Shown: positions 25,178 to 34,108, numbered from the stretch's first letter. The stretch: 64,000 nt of DNA from Fibrobacter sp. UWR3 (GCF_900143055.1 NZ_FRCW01000014.1:1-64000), one strand, 5' to 3'. The notes: generated from the sequence alone by a model not told the origin. Numbers and translations are program-made.

Positions 25178-27151
25178 ATGAAAAAACAATTGTTCCTGCA
25201 GATTCTTGTATTGGCGTTCCTGTTCGTCATGGCTTCCTGTGGTGACGACGATTCTGGCTTTATCGCCCGTGGCGACGGTTCCTCCCTGGAAGACGATTCG
25301 AGCGATTCCGAAGGTGACGAGGATTCTGCTGATTCCAAGAGTGGTTCCAGTTCCAGCAAGAAAGGTTCAAGTTCCAGCGGCAAAGGGTCTTCGTCCGGTT
25401 ATTCGTCCTCCCGCTCGTCCAGTTCTTCGAGTGTACGCAGTTCCTCTTCCGTGAAATCCTCCAGTTCTTCGCTGGCAAGCTCATCTTCCATCGCTTACGA
25501 GGACATTCCCGGGAAGGCGATTGCGGGCGTGTACCAAGGCTTTGTCGGGCATGTGGTAATGCCTACCATCGAGGTACGTGCGCTGACAAGCAAACTGGAA
25601 TATGTGGATTCTACGGTTTCGTACGTGGGAAAGATTGACTCTATTGGGTACCGGTTCAGTGTCCGGGGGCTCCCCGAAGATATCGAGTACGCCGAGATAC
25701 ACGTTAGGGTGAATGACGGCACGAACTCTACGATAAGGTACTACGTAGACGAGTATGCGGTAGTCAACCTGAAGGGGGTGGATTCCCTGTATGTGAATTC
25801 GGCGATGAACTTTATCTACAAGAGGGTAAAGTACCTGGTGCGCGAAAAAGGCTTGTCGTTTGACGAAGCCAAGGCGCAGGCGGAAAGCGACTTGCGAAAG
25901 GCCTTCTATGTCGAAGAGGCCTTCCATGACCTGGAAAGGATTGATGTGCTGCATGACGAGACGGAAGGTGGGTACTGGGCGGCGACAATTGCAACGACGG
26001 AATCCATCTCTTGGTTGGGTAATGCGTTGCGGACTGATTTCTGGTCGGATGCCTTTGTTACAGACGGTACGCTCAACCTGGGGGATGAACTTGCTTCCGG
26101 GCTGGCCAGCACGTTCTACAACTGTGTCGGTCTCGCTTGCTTGGGGGACGTCTATTCTAGGCATGCGAACCGTGACCGCATAAGGGTGAACCTGATAAAG
26201 TTCTTCGATACGGTCAGTGGGCGCGGTGCCTGTACTTCGGACCGTGCAGGGGATGTCTTCAGGGTCGCGTCCGATACCTCCTCGTCCGGTTTCTATACCT
26301 GCGATGGAAAGGAGTGGGACCGTTCTACCGTTATGGATAGGGATATGTACAAGTTGGATTTTCCGGTCTGCGGAACTACGGAAAAGACGGTCATTGGCGC
26401 CTCTAAGTTTGAATACTATTGCAATGGGAAGGGAACGTGGATTGAGGCTCGCCCTTGGTCGGTTGATGTCCCTGTAAAGTTCCGGCTCAATCCGGATATC
26501 GACTACGGGACTATGACCGACCCGCGTGATGGGCAGACATACGCGACTGTGAAAATAGGGAACAAGGTATGGATGGCACAGAACCTGAACTTCAAGGGCT
26601 ACAAGAACAAGGAAGACGAGGACAGTACGCTTGTTGCGAACTTGAGCGGCGGCCACATCTGCAATAGCAAGAAGGAAGCGCATTGCGATGTGTGCGGAAG
26701 GCTGTACGACTGGGCTGCCGTCATGAACCTCAACGAATCCATGGATTCCGTCACGGCGAAGGCGATGATTGTAGACCCGCACCAGGGCATTTGTCCCGAT
26801 GGTTGGCACATCCCCAGTACGGATGAATTTGAGCATATCATTACGGAATACTATAGCAGCAACACGGACAAGACTGCCGATATGCTGAGGTCTAGGCAGG
26901 GCTGGGGCAAGTCGGTCCCGGACAAGGACCCGGTAGGTTTTTCGGCGTTGCCCTGTGGCATATATTTTAATTCCTTGAACATGGGATGGGCTTTTGATGA
27001 TTGGGGATCTGAGGCGTATTTTGCTGCCACGCCAAGATACCATTTACACACTGAAATTACCATGAGCGCGAGCTTTACGGGCATTGGAAGTTACGACAAC
27101 AGTTCCCGGCATAGGCATAACTCTGTTCGATGCGTAAAGAACGACGACTAG
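25178..27151 (+). CDS. FISUMP-domain lipoprotein with serine-rich linker (paralogue 1)
   Basis: A 657-aa surface lipoprotein. The signal peptide ends at lipobox Cys21 (VMASC). It is followed by an acidic segment (about residues 22-50) and a long Ser/Lys/Gly linker to about residue 105. A middle region of about 340 residues (roughly 110-445) has no recognised domain. It is rich in beta predictions, includes an alpha-helical KAQAESDLRKAFYVEEAF block and ends in cysteine-containing beta repeats. The C-terminal 190 residues are one FISUMP domain (YATVKIGNKVWMAQNLNF, CGRLYDWAAVM, ICPDGWHIPS, NSVRCVKND). The gene stops 12 nt before a paralogue with a nearly identical N-terminus. GGAGGAAA upstream is the ribosome site. 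Confidence 0.9.
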   Translation: MKKQLFLQILVLAFLFVMASCGDDDSGFIARGDGSSLEDDSSDSEGDEDSADSKSGSSSSKKGSSSSGKGSSSGYSSSRSSSSSSVRSSSSVKSSSSSLASSSSIAYEDIPGKAIAGVYQGFVGHVVMPTIEVRALTSKLEYVDSTVSYVGKIDSIGYRFSVRGLPEDIEYAEIHVRVNDGTNSTIRYYVDEYAVVNLKGVDSLYVNSAMNFIYKRVKYLVREKGLSFDEAKAQAESDLRKAFYVEEAFHDLERIDVLHDETEGGYWAATIATTESISWLGNALRTDFWSDAFVTDGTLNLGDELASGLASTFYNCVGLACLGDVYSRHANRDRIRVNLIKFFDTVSGRGACTSDRAGDVFRVASDTSSSGFYTCDGKEWDRSTVMDRDMYKLDFPVCGTTEKTVIGASKFEYYCNGKGTWIEARPWSVDVPVKFRLNPDIDYGTMTDPRDGQTYATVKIGNKVWMAQNLNFKGYKNKEDEDSTLVANLSGGHICNSKKEAHCDVCGRLYDWAAVMNLNESMDSVTAKAMIVDPHQGICPDGWHIPSTDEFEHIITEYYSSNTDKTADMLRSRQGWGKSVPDKDPVGFSALPCGIYFNSLNMGWAFDDWGSEAYFAATPRYHLHTEITMSASFTGIGSYDNSSRHRHNSVRCVKNDD

Positions 27152-27163
27152 ATAGGAGGGAAC

Positions 27164-29674
27164 ATGAAGCATCTTCTTTCTATAGGCTTGATTGTGGTCT
27201 TGACGCAGGTGTTTTTTGCCTGCGGGGACGACGATTCCGACTTTATCGCCCGCGGCGACGATTCTTCCCTGGAAGATGACTCGAGTGATTCCGACGGCGA
27301 TGAGGATTCTAGCGAATCCAAAAGCGGTTCCAGTTCCAGCAGGAAGGGCTCCAGTTCCAGTTCCGGCGGGTCATCTTCTAGCGCGGGGTCCTCTTCGTCG
27401 AGATACACCTACGACGTCTCTAAGATTGAGAAGGGAACGTTTACCGACAAGCGCGACGGGCGCGAGTACAGGACCATTACCGTTGATGGAAGTATCTGGA
27501 TGGCGGAGAACCTGAACTACGCGCCGGCATCTAGCCTCGGTTGCCACCAAGACGATGATAAGGACTGCACCAAGTATGGAAGAATCTATACCTGGGGCGA
27601 GGTTATCGATTCTACAAAATCCTATTGTGGGTACAACATTGTTTGTGACCAGCCTCTCCAGGGAATCTGCCCGGATGGATGGAGGATTCCGACGAGGGGG
27701 GATTGGGTGGCCCTGCTTAGTAAGTTCTACGGATCGACTCCCTCATTCTACGAGTATAAGGGGTTGGCTCCGGCTCTGTTTTCTAAGGATAACGCGTCGA
27801 GCTATCAGGGGACCGATGATTACGGGTTTACCGTTGCCATTCCCGAAAAAGGGACGAATAAATCGGCTGCGTTAAATTTCTTTACGGCTACACAAACTAG
27901 TGGTAGTGAAAATATCAGACCATATTTCATGGTATTTGACTCAAAAAATATCAATGACAAGGCGACTACGAATTTTGCGTTTCCTGCTGCATTGCGGTGC
28001 ATAAAGGGAGACTTGGTTCCCAATCTAAATAATCCTACGACGACATTCGGTGTCCGTGGCGAGGACCGGAAGGTGTGCAATGGTGCTGAACCAAACAGTT
28101 CGCTTTCTACCCGAGCCTGCAACAAGAATGGCGAAAATAAGTGCTCCATATACGAAGACGGCAGCTTGAAAATCAATGGCAAGTATATGTATCTCGAGGC
28201 TAACGGCAAGAAGGCGTGCCCTTTCGAATGGCATATCCCGAGTGTTAGCGAGTGGAAAGACTTTCTCGCTTATGTCGGTGGCGAGTGCTTTGCCGGGTTT
28301 ACGCTCAAGGCGCAGAAAGGCTGGGGCGATGACTATGCCTTTGACGCATTTGGTCTCGGCATCAAGCCCACGGATGGCGATGAGGCCAGGTTCCTGATAG
28401 GGGGGAGCAAGAAGGGCGAAATAACGGGAAGCGTCGTATTCGCGAAGGGCTCGAATATCGCGACAATCAAGGACGATACCGCGAACGTGTCCGGGCTGCT
28501 TTGCATGAAGGGGCGCCTCAAGGACGATACCTTGAGTTACATGAACCCTGAACTCGAGTACGGGGAATTTACCGACAGCCGCGATAACAGGACGTACAAG
28601 ACCATAAACATCGGGCATACCAAGTGGATGGCGGAGAACCTGAATTTCGAGACGGACAGCAGTGTCTGTTTTGGAGGGTATCACGGAAACACGACATTCT
28701 CGTGTGTGCGCTATGGAAAGTTCTATCGGTATGAAGATGCTTTGACAGCCTGCCCTGCAGGTTGGCGACTCCCCACAAAGGAAGATTTTGACACGTTGGT
28801 GTATATAGCGACGCCTTATAAGCGCGCCAGTACCTTGGTTTCCCAGGAAAATGAAACCTACAAGGGGAACAACAGTTCGGGATTCTCACTTATAATGATG
28901 GGGTATATATGGAACGGCAGGGATGACTTTGGTGATACGGCTACCTACCTGTGGTCAAGTACGGAGCTTAATGATTCCCTTGTATATACCTTGGTCGCCT
29001 ATAAAGGAACCTATACGGATACTGCAAATGTTGCTAAAGCGAATGCCATAAGGGACACGAAGTTTAACGTCCGCTGCGTGAGCGAAGAAAAAGTGGTGTA
29101 CGGGTATAAGGGAACATACGGTACGCTTGTCGATGAACGCGATGGCCATGAATACAGGACCATAGAAATCAACGGCACAACATGGATGGCAGAGAACCTC
29201 AAGTACGAATCGGAAAATAGTACCTGCAAGCGCGATTCCTGCGACATCTACGGGCTGCACTACTCGTTCCCGTTCACCTCCCTTGTCATAGACCCCCTCT
29301 GCCCGGATGGCTGGCATATCTCGACTACTGCGGATTGGGATAGCCTGCTCGCCTTTGTCCGTGCGAACGATTCGGCGACATACGCCCTTGATTTGAGATA
29401 CACGTTCAGGTGGCCTTCGTACAACCAGGGTACCGACAAGTACGGTCTAGGCGTTATCCCGAACACCTGCTACCAGGATAATTCCGGCTACGATATTGTC
29501 AATGTCAGGGACGAGGCCGTGGCGTGCATTGGTGCAGAAGATGTCGAGAACAAGAAGGGCTACTACTACATCATGTCGTCGAACGGAGTCAATAGCGTGC
29601 GCAAGAACGTCTACAAGAGATCCATTGATAGCGACCGCTACCGCTTCGGAATCCGTTGCGTCAAGGACAAGTAA
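27164..29674 (+). CDS. Multi-FISUMP-domain lipoprotein (paralogue 2)
   Basis: An 836-aa lipoprotein with lipobox Cys20 (VFFAC), an acidic segment and a shorter Ser-rich linker (to about residue 82). Three full FISUMP domains are clear from their openings: GSIWMAENLNYAP (near 106), HTKWMAENLNFET (near 487) and GTTWMAENLKYES (near 672). A fourth, between the first and second, is degenerate: it keeps CPFEWHIPSVSEW but lost the WMAENL opening. The N-terminal 60 residues are almost the same as in the preceding gene, while the remainder differs. The two genes probably form an operon (12-nt gap). Function is unknown, probably surface-exposed. Confidence 0.9.
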   Translation: MKHLLSIGLIVVLTQVFFACGDDDSDFIARGDDSSLEDDSSDSDGDEDSSESKSGSSSSRKGSSSSSGGSSSSAGSSSSRYTYDVSKIEKGTFTDKRDGREYRTITVDGSIWMAENLNYAPASSLGCHQDDDKDCTKYGRIYTWGEVIDSTKSYCGYNIVCDQPLQGICPDGWRIPTRGDWVALLSKFYGSTPSFYEYKGLAPALFSKDNASSYQGTDDYGFTVAIPEKGTNKSAALNFFTATQTSGSENIRPYFMVFDSKNINDKATTNFAFPAALRCIKGDLVPNLNNPTTTFGVRGEDRKVCNGAEPNSSLSTRACNKNGENKCSIYEDGSLKINGKYMYLEANGKKACPFEWHIPSVSEWKDFLAYVGGECFAGFTLKAQKGWGDDYAFDAFGLGIKPTDGDEARFLIGGSKKGEITGSVVFAKGSNIATIKDDTANVSGLLCMKGRLKDDTLSYMNPELEYGEFTDSRDNRTYKTINIGHTKWMAENLNFETDSSVCFGGYHGNTTFSCVRYGKFYRYEDALTACPAGWRLPTKEDFDTLVYIATPYKRASTLVSQENETYKGNNSSGFSLIMMGYIWNGRDDFGDTATYLWSSTELNDSLVYTLVAYKGTYTDTANVAKANAIRDTKFNVRCVSEEKVVYGYKGTYGTLVDERDGHEYRTIEINGTTWMAENLKYESENSTCKRDSCDIYGLHYSFPFTSLVIDPLCPDGWHISTTADWDSLLAFVRANDSATYALDLRYTFRWPSYNQGTDKYGLGVIPNTCYQDNSGYDIVNVRDEAVACIGAEDVENKKGYYYIMSSNGVNSVRKNVYKRSIDSDRYRFGIRCVKDK

Positions 29675-29687
29675 CTCTTGCAAAAAC

Positions 29688-29693
29688 TATATT
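29688..29693 (+). promoter_or_regulatory. -10-like box directly upstream of the start at 29701
   Basis: TATATT ends 7 nt before the ATG at 29701 with no ribosome site between, the same geometry as at 24137. No clear -35 element is visible, so the box is a candidate only. Confidence 0.4.
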
Positions 29694-29700
29694 TGTCCGT

Positions 29701-30039
29701 ATGAAATTTGTTTTAGCGTGTCTTTTGTTGTGCGTGTCGCTTCCTTTTGCGCAACTCGTGCAAAAGAAGGCTTCCGCGCAGAATGATGCCGTCGATTCGG
29801 TCGTCATTCCGGGGGCGACGAAGAACAGACCGTTAGTTTATTCGGACAGTGCGACGCTGCGTAACGAACGTGCTGCATCCGATGCGAAAGCCGCGATGGA
29901 CCTCAATTATTCGAACGATTCCCTCACGGGAACGCTGATTGGTATTGGCGCGGAATATGTCGGCCAGATTATGAAGAACACGCTCTCGCCCAATTCCGCC
30001 GAAGCGGACGCCGTTGAACTGGAACGCACCAGACGGTAA
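29701..30039 (+). CDS. Small exported protein, unknown function
   Basis: A 112-aa protein with an N-terminal signal peptide (MKFVLACLLLCVSLPFAQ). A LLLC could also be read as a weak lipobox at Cys11, but the cleavage after PFAQ looks better. The mature part is hydrophilic and has no recognised domain. The start at 29701 is preferred over an in-frame ATG at 29656 because it gives a clean signal peptide and the upstream one overlaps the previous gene's stop. Confidence 0.65.
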   Translation: MKFVLACLLLCVSLPFAQLVQKKASAQNDAVDSVVIPGATKNRPLVYSDSATLRNERAASDAKAAMDLNYSNDSLTGTLIGIGAEYVGQIMKNTLSPNSAEADAVELERTRR

Positions 30040-30043
30040 CTAG

Positions 30044-30138
30044 TTCTGAGTTCGGAATTCGGAATTACGAATTAGAATAGTCGCGGCGAAGCCGCCTAAC
30101 TAAGCAACTCTGAACTCTGAAATCCGAAATCCGAATTA
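30044..30138. repeat. Low-complexity GGAATT/CCGAAAT arrays around a small hairpin
   Basis: A run of TTCGGAATTCGGAATTACGAATTA (30051-) and a related CTGAACTCTGAAATCCGAAATCCG (30108-) flank a GCGGC-GAA-GCCGC hairpin (30083-30095). It lies between two convergent genes and probably acts as a structured spacer or terminator for both. It resembles dispersed intergenic repeats but no other copy is visible here. Confidence 0.45.
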
Positions 30139-30975
30139 TCCCAAATACTTTTCGCCGCTTTCCACGCTCTGGTAGATGAGCGTGTTGATGGTCATGGGGC
30201 CCACGCCGCCCGGAACCGGGGTATACGCGCTCGCCACGTCGTCGAGACCCTTCTCGATATCGCCCACGCCACCCGGATGGTAGCCGGCGTCGACCACGAC
30301 CGCACCCTGCTTGATCCATTCCTTCTTGATGAACTCGGGCTTGCCGACCGCACCTACCAGGATGTCGGCTTGCTTCACGAATTCGGGGAGGTTCTGCGTC
30401 TTGCTGTGGCAGATGGTCACTGTGCAGTCCGCGTTCAGGAGCATCATGGCCATGGGCTTGCCGAGAATCGCGCTACGGCCCACCACGACGGCGTGCTTGC
30501 CCGCGAGCGGGATGTTGTATGCCTTCAACAGGCGCATGATGCCTGCGGGAGTTGCGCAACCGTAGGCGGGTTCGCCCATCGCCATGCGGCCAAAGCCAAG
30601 ACAGGTCACGCCATCCACGTCCTTGCGGGCGTCGATGGCCTCGAAGGCGGCGCGCTCGTCGATGTGGCGCGGAACCGGGTGCTGCAGCAAAATGCCGTGC
30701 ACGTCTCGGTTGTCGTTCAGTTCCTGAATCTTGTTGAGGAGTTCCTCGGTGGTGGTGTTCTTCGGGAGCACCACGCGGATGCTTTCCATGCCCACACGGG
30801 CGCAGGCGTTGCCCTTCATCTTCACGTAGGTGGCGCTCGCCGGGTCGTCGCCCACCAGGATGGTGGCGAGGATGGGGGTCTTGCCCGTCTTTTCCTTGAG
30901 TTTCGCCACGCGGGCGCTGAGTTCTTCTTCAGTGGTCTTGGCGAGTGCCTTGCCGTCGAGGATGAGTGCTGCCAT
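30136..30975 (-). CDS. folD: Methylenetetrahydrofolate dehydrogenase / cyclohydrolase
   Basis: A 279-aa cytosolic bifunctional enzyme. The substrate-binding region [22 protein letters not shown] (split here as two adjoining motifs) contains the catalytic Tyr-x3-Lys near residue 50-54. [12 protein letters not shown] lies near residue 95, and the NADP-binding [16 protein letters not shown] near residue 165. It oxidises 5,10-methylene-THF and hydrolyses the methenyl form to 10-formyl-THF for purine and formyl-Met synthesis. It is convergent with the preceding small exported gene. Confidence 0.96.
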   Translation of the reverse strand: MAALILDGKALAKTTEEELSARVAKLKEKTGKTPILATILVGDDPASATYVKMKGNACARVGMESIRVVLPKNTTTEELLNKIQELNDNRDVHGILLQHPVPRHIDERAAFEAIDARKDVDGVTCLGFGRMAMGEPAYGCATPAGIMRLLKAYNIPLAGKHAVVVGRSAILGKPMAMMLLNADCTVTICHSKTQNLPEFVKQADILVGAVGKPEFIKKEWIKQGAVVVDAGYHPGGVGDIEKGLDDVASAYTPVPGGVGPMTINTLIYQSVESGEKYLG

Positions 30976-31029
30976 AATGTCTCCGGTGCGCGGTATGCGC
31001 GAAAATTACGGAGTAAAGATAGAAATAAA

Positions 31030-31059
31030 AAGAAAACCCTGCGCTGGATGGCAGGGGTT
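31030..31059 (-). terminator. Terminator of the 77-aa membrane peptide gene
   Basis: On the minus strand AACCCCTGCC pairs with GCGCAGGGTT across an ATCCA loop and is followed by TTCTTTTT. It lies directly behind the stop codon at 31063. Confidence 0.8.
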
Positions 31060-31062
31060 GCT

Positions 31063-31296
31063 TTACACGACCACGTCGAGAATGGCGGGGATGACCAGGC
31101 AGAATATTGCCCACGGGTACGATAGCGCGCCGGGGAGCCAGCCGGTAGATCCGGACTTGGGCGCCATGTGCGGAACGGCTTGCGTGGATACCTTGATGGA
31201 GTCATCAAGTGCGACCTTGATGTTTTCGACAGAGGAGTCGAATAGGCTCTTATTTTCGGCGGCTTTCGCCACTATATTCATAAAGTTGCTATTCAT
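31063..31296 (-). CDS. 77-aa small membrane protein, unknown function
   Basis: This short gene is the 3' end of a much longer chance reading frame, so its start has to be picked. The ATG at 31294-31296 has GGAAAGAGAGAATAAC just upstream and yields MNSNFMNIVAKAAENK. The first 45 residues are polar and helical, and the last 22 (GALSYPWAIFCLVIPAILDV) form a hydrophobic helix at the C-terminus, like a tail-anchored protein. It has its own terminator at 31030 and a TTATAC-like box upstream. I do not recognise a family. Confidence 0.65.
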   Translation of the reverse strand: MNSNFMNIVAKAAENKSLFDSSVENIKVALDDSIKVSTQAVPHMAPKSGSTGWLPGALSYPWAIFCLVIPAILDVVV

Positions 31297-31563
31297 GTTA
31301 TTCTCTCTTTCCATCCCTCGTGTATAAAAATAGAAACGTTTTACATGGAATGCAAGTATTCTTGTAACTCTGCGTTTACAAATTGTCCATGATGTGAAAC
31401 GCCTCACAAATCGGGTAAAAAATGCCCGAAATGGTGCGAAAAAGCGGGTTTTGTCCAAATTTGCATCTGGAAATGCCCGTTTTTGCCCGAAAAAAGTTGG
31501 TCTACTGGAACGAAAATTCCTAATTTTTTGTGTGTTGAACATCACACCACGGAAAGGAACGCC
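31297..31563. promoter_or_regulatory. Divergent promoter region with repeated TGCCCG motifs
   Basis: This gene-free 267-bp spacer lies between the small membrane protein gene and the FKBP gene. It contains AATGCCCGAAA, GAAATGCCCG and TTTGCCCGAAA (31420-31495), three close copies of a TGCCCG core. That looks more like regulator sites or repeat remnants than coding sequence. No gene is evident. Confidence 0.4.
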
Positions 31564-32547
31564 ATGAATCTGACCCGCTTTACCCTCCTTGCTGCCTCCT
31601 GCGCCGCCCTGCTTGCCTGTGGCGGGAACAAGAATGCCGCCCCCGCGACGGACCCGACTCCGGCCCCCGCTCCCGCGGCTGCACCCGCCCCTGCTCCCGA
31701 AGTGAAGGTTTCTCTCGACAGCACGGTCGACCGCTACAGTTACGCGCTGGGCATGGATCTCGGCAAGGCGATTGCGAACATAAACGTTCCTCTCAAGCTC
31801 GACGTGATTATCGCCGCCATCAAGGACGAGGTGGACACGACCCGCAAGGTTCTCATGGATGATACTACGGCGGAAAAGGCGCTCCAGGGCCTGCTCTTGC
31901 AGATGCAGCAGAAGAAGGAAGCCGATGCGAAGGCTGCCGCACAGAAGTCGCTCGAGGAGCAGGCGCAGTTCCTCGCGAAGAACGTGCTGGATTCCACGGT
32001 GAAGGTTACCACGAAGGGCGTGCAGTACAAGGTTATCAAGGAAGGCACGGGCATTACCCCCAAGGTGAGCGACAAGGTGCAGGTCCACTACATTGGCGCC
32101 CTCCTGGACGGTACGGAATTTGACAACAGCGTTAAACGTGGCGAACCGCTCGAGTTCCCGGTGAATGCCGTGATCGAGGGCTGGCAGGACCTGCTCCAGG
32201 TGATGAAGGAAGGCATGAAGGTGAAGGCCTGGATTCCGAGCGCGCTTGCTTATGGCGAGGCGGGCGTCCCGCCGATGATTCCCGCGAATGCGCTCCTCGT
32301 GTTCGAGGTGGAACTCCTGAAGGTGTACGCGGAAACCCCGGCTGTCGATGGTTCGGTGGGCTCGCCAACCGATGCCGCCGTTGCTCCGGCCGATACTGCC
32401 GCCGCTAAGGCTGCTGACCCCGCTGCTGCACCTGCCGAGGCAAAGGATTCCAAGAAGGCCGAACCCGCCAATGCTTCGACAAGCGCGCCGACCGATGCCA
32501 AGAAACCTGCCGCGAAGGGTGCAAAGAAGCCCGCCGCGAAGAAGTAA
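31564..32547 (+). CDS. FKBP-type peptidyl-prolyl isomerase lipoprotein
   Basis: A 327-aa lipoprotein with lipobox Cys19 (AALLAC) and an Ala/Pro-rich linker (residues 25-45). It has an FKBP N-terminal dimerisation helix region (about 50-145) and an FKBP isomerase domain (about 155-260) with VQVHYIGALLDGTEFDNS, VIEGWQDLLQVMKEG and IPANALLVFEVELL. The C-terminal 65 residues are a low-complexity Ala/Pro/Lys tail rather like histone tails. It accelerates proline isomerisation during folding of secreted or outer membrane proteins. The start at 31564 has AAAGGA 7 nt upstream and replaces an in-frame upstream ATG that would bury the signal. Terminator follows at 32585. Confidence 0.92.
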   Translation: MNLTRFTLLAASCAALLACGGNKNAAPATDPTPAPAPAAAPAPAPEVKVSLDSTVDRYSYALGMDLGKAIANINVPLKLDVIIAAIKDEVDTTRKVLMDDTTAEKALQGLLLQMQQKKEADAKAAAQKSLEEQAQFLAKNVLDSTVKVTTKGVQYKVIKEGTGITPKVSDKVQVHYIGALLDGTEFDNSVKRGEPLEFPVNAVIEGWQDLLQVMKEGMKVKAWIPSALAYGEAGVPPMIPANALLVFEVELLKVYAETPAVDGSVGSPTDAAVAPADTAAAKAADPAAAPAEAKDSKKAEPANASTSAPTDAKKPAAKGAKKPAAKK

Positions 32548-32584
32548 CGCGAAATTGCGGGCCTGAAAAGGCAAAAATTTGTGG

Positions 32585-32614
32585 ACGCGGCCCTTGACGG
32601 GGTCGCGTTTTTTT
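32585..32614 (+). terminator. Terminator of the FKBP gene
   Basis: ACGCGGCCC pairs with GGGTCGCGT (one G-T) around a TTGACG loop, with seven T after it. It ends only 12 nt before the next gene's start, so the next gene must have a promoter overlapping it. Confidence 0.8.
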
Positions 32615-32626
32615 ATGTTTATGTAC

Positions 32627-33985
32627 ATGAATAACACTGCGTCCGATTTCTATTCCCAGCACTTCGAAGTTGCCGGATTCATCCGGGAAGTGTTCGGCTA
32701 TATGGACCGGTTCAAGGGCCAGCTGTTCGTGTTGAAGATAGACGACGGCCTGATGGACCATCCGCTGTTCCCCGTGCTCATGCGGGATATCGCCCTGCTG
32801 CACAAGGCGGGTATCCGCATCATTATCGTGCCGGGTACGCGAAACAGTATCGACGCACAGTTGAAGGCCTGGGAACTTGAAAGCAAGTTCGAGGGTGGCG
32901 TCCGGCTTACGAGCGAGGAGGCCCTGCCCCTCATTGAACAGGCTAGCCTCGGGGTTGCCCAGCGCATCATGAGCCACCTCACGGCGAGCGGCCTGAGCGG
33001 TATCCAGGGCAACTGGGTGCTGGCCCGGAGCCTTGGCGTGATTGGCGGCGTGGACTACATGCGCACCGGAAAGATCGAGCGGATTCAGCGCGATATTCTG
33101 GAGCAGCTGCTTGACGAGAATTTCGTGCCTATCATTCCGCCTATCGGCTGGAACAAGATCGGGCATGCCTACAATATCAGTTCTACGGAACTCGCGACCG
33201 AAATCTGCAAGTACATGCAGGTGGGCAAGCTCTTCTTTATCGGTAACGAGAACGGCATCAAGCTCAAGGGGCTCGTGACCGGCAAGAACACGAAGTACTT
33301 GGAGCCGACGGACTCGGGCGTGATTTCGGCACTGGACGTGGACCAGGCGAAGGAACTCCTGGAACTCAATTCCGACGTGCTCGATTTTGCGCAGATGGAC
33401 TACCTGATGAACGCCATCCGGGCGTGCGAGGCGGGCGCGAACCGCGTGCATTTGCTGAGCGGTGAATTCCAGGGCAGCGTGCTGCAGGAAGTCTTCAGCG
33501 CGCGGGGTGACGGTACCATGGTGTACGCGAACCAGTACTCGAGTATCCGGCCCGCGAACATCGAGGACATCCCCGATATCCTGCGCATCATGCAGGACTA
33601 CATCGCGAAGGGCTACCTGGTGCCGCGTACGCAGGAAAGCATTTCCGAGAAGCTCAAGGATTACGTGGTGTACAGCATCGACAACAGCATTCACGGTTGC
33701 GGCGCCTTGCACGAGTTCGAAGACGGGATGGCCGAAGTTGCGGGCATCGCGGTTGGCGCGAACTACCGCAAGTCGGGCATTGGCGATGCCATCGTGCGGC
33801 ACCTGATTTCTGTCGGGCGCATGAAAGGCTACAGTAAGCTGTTCTTGCTGACCACGCAGGCGCTTGACTGGTTCTACCACTTCGGATTCGAGGATGGTAC
33901 GGTCGAGGATTTGCCCAAGAGCAAGCGCGACCACTACAACCAGAAGCGCAACTCGCGTATCCTGATCCTCCCGCTGGATAAGTGA
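32627..33985 (+). CDS. argA: N-acetylglutamate synthase (amino-acid kinase + GNAT domain)
   Basis: A 452-aa protein built like classical ArgA. An amino-acid kinase fold domain occupies about residues 20-290 (FVLKIDDGL-like beginning, IIVPGTRNSI, VGKLFFIGNENGIKL), and a C-terminal GNAT acetyltransferase domain about 305-450 (AEVAGIAVGANYRKSGIGDAI is the acetyl-CoA loop). It acetylates glutamate as the first step of arginine synthesis. Candidate starts are 32615, 32621 and 32627. I favour 32627 because MNNTASDFYSQHF starts the conserved region and a TATGTT box lies 7 nt upstream. Confidence 0.87.
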   Translation: MNNTASDFYSQHFEVAGFIREVFGYMDRFKGQLFVLKIDDGLMDHPLFPVLMRDIALLHKAGIRIIIVPGTRNSIDAQLKAWELESKFEGGVRLTSEEALPLIEQASLGVAQRIMSHLTASGLSGIQGNWVLARSLGVIGGVDYMRTGKIERIQRDILEQLLDENFVPIIPPIGWNKIGHAYNISSTELATEICKYMQVGKLFFIGNENGIKLKGLVTGKNTKYLEPTDSGVISALDVDQAKELLELNSDVLDFAQMDYLMNAIRACEAGANRVHLLSGEFQGSVLQEVFSARGDGTMVYANQYSSIRPANIEDIPDILRIMQDYIAKGYLVPRTQESISEKLKDYVVYSIDNSIHGCGALHEFEDGMAEVAGIAVGANYRKSGIGDAIVRHLISVGRMKGYSKLFLLTTQALDWFYHFGFEDGTVEDLPKSKRDHYNQKRNSRILILPLDK

Positions 33986-33992
33986 CACGCAA

Positions 33993-34096
33993 GTGTCATC
34001 CTGAGCGGAGTGCGAAGCACGAAGTCGAAGGATCTATTTTTCATTCGTCATCCCCGCGATCCCTAATTCGTCATCCCCGCGAAGGCGGGGATCTCC
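33993..34096. repeat. Dispersed intergenic repeats (GTCATCCTGAGCG and CGTCATCCCCGC types)
   Basis: GTGTCATCCTGAGCGGAGTG through GAAGTCGAAGGATCT (33993-34035) and two copies of ATTCGTCATCCCCGCGA (34043-34059, 34066-34082) fill the argA-nitroreductase spacer. The second continues as a GCGAAGGCGGGGATCTCC hairpin. Both sequence types are known as abundant dispersed repeats in many bacteria. Confidence 0.7.
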
Positions 34097-34108
34097 AAGG
34101 AAAAGAAT

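Noticed and set aside
24077-25189. 370-codon minus-strand frame opposite the BASS transporter
   Set aside because: It is His/Arg-rich with no motif and is the antisense shadow of a clear transporter gene.
32594-32619. TTGACG-14-TATGTT as a promoter for argA
   Set aside because: TTGACG forms the loop of the FKBP terminator and the 14-nt spacer is too short; only the -10-like box is kept as a weak candidate.
31297-32637. 524-codon minus-strand frame over the FKBP gene
   Set aside because: Only its final 77 codons (31063-31296) look like a gene; the rest is an Arg/His-rich shadow of the FKBP reading frame.
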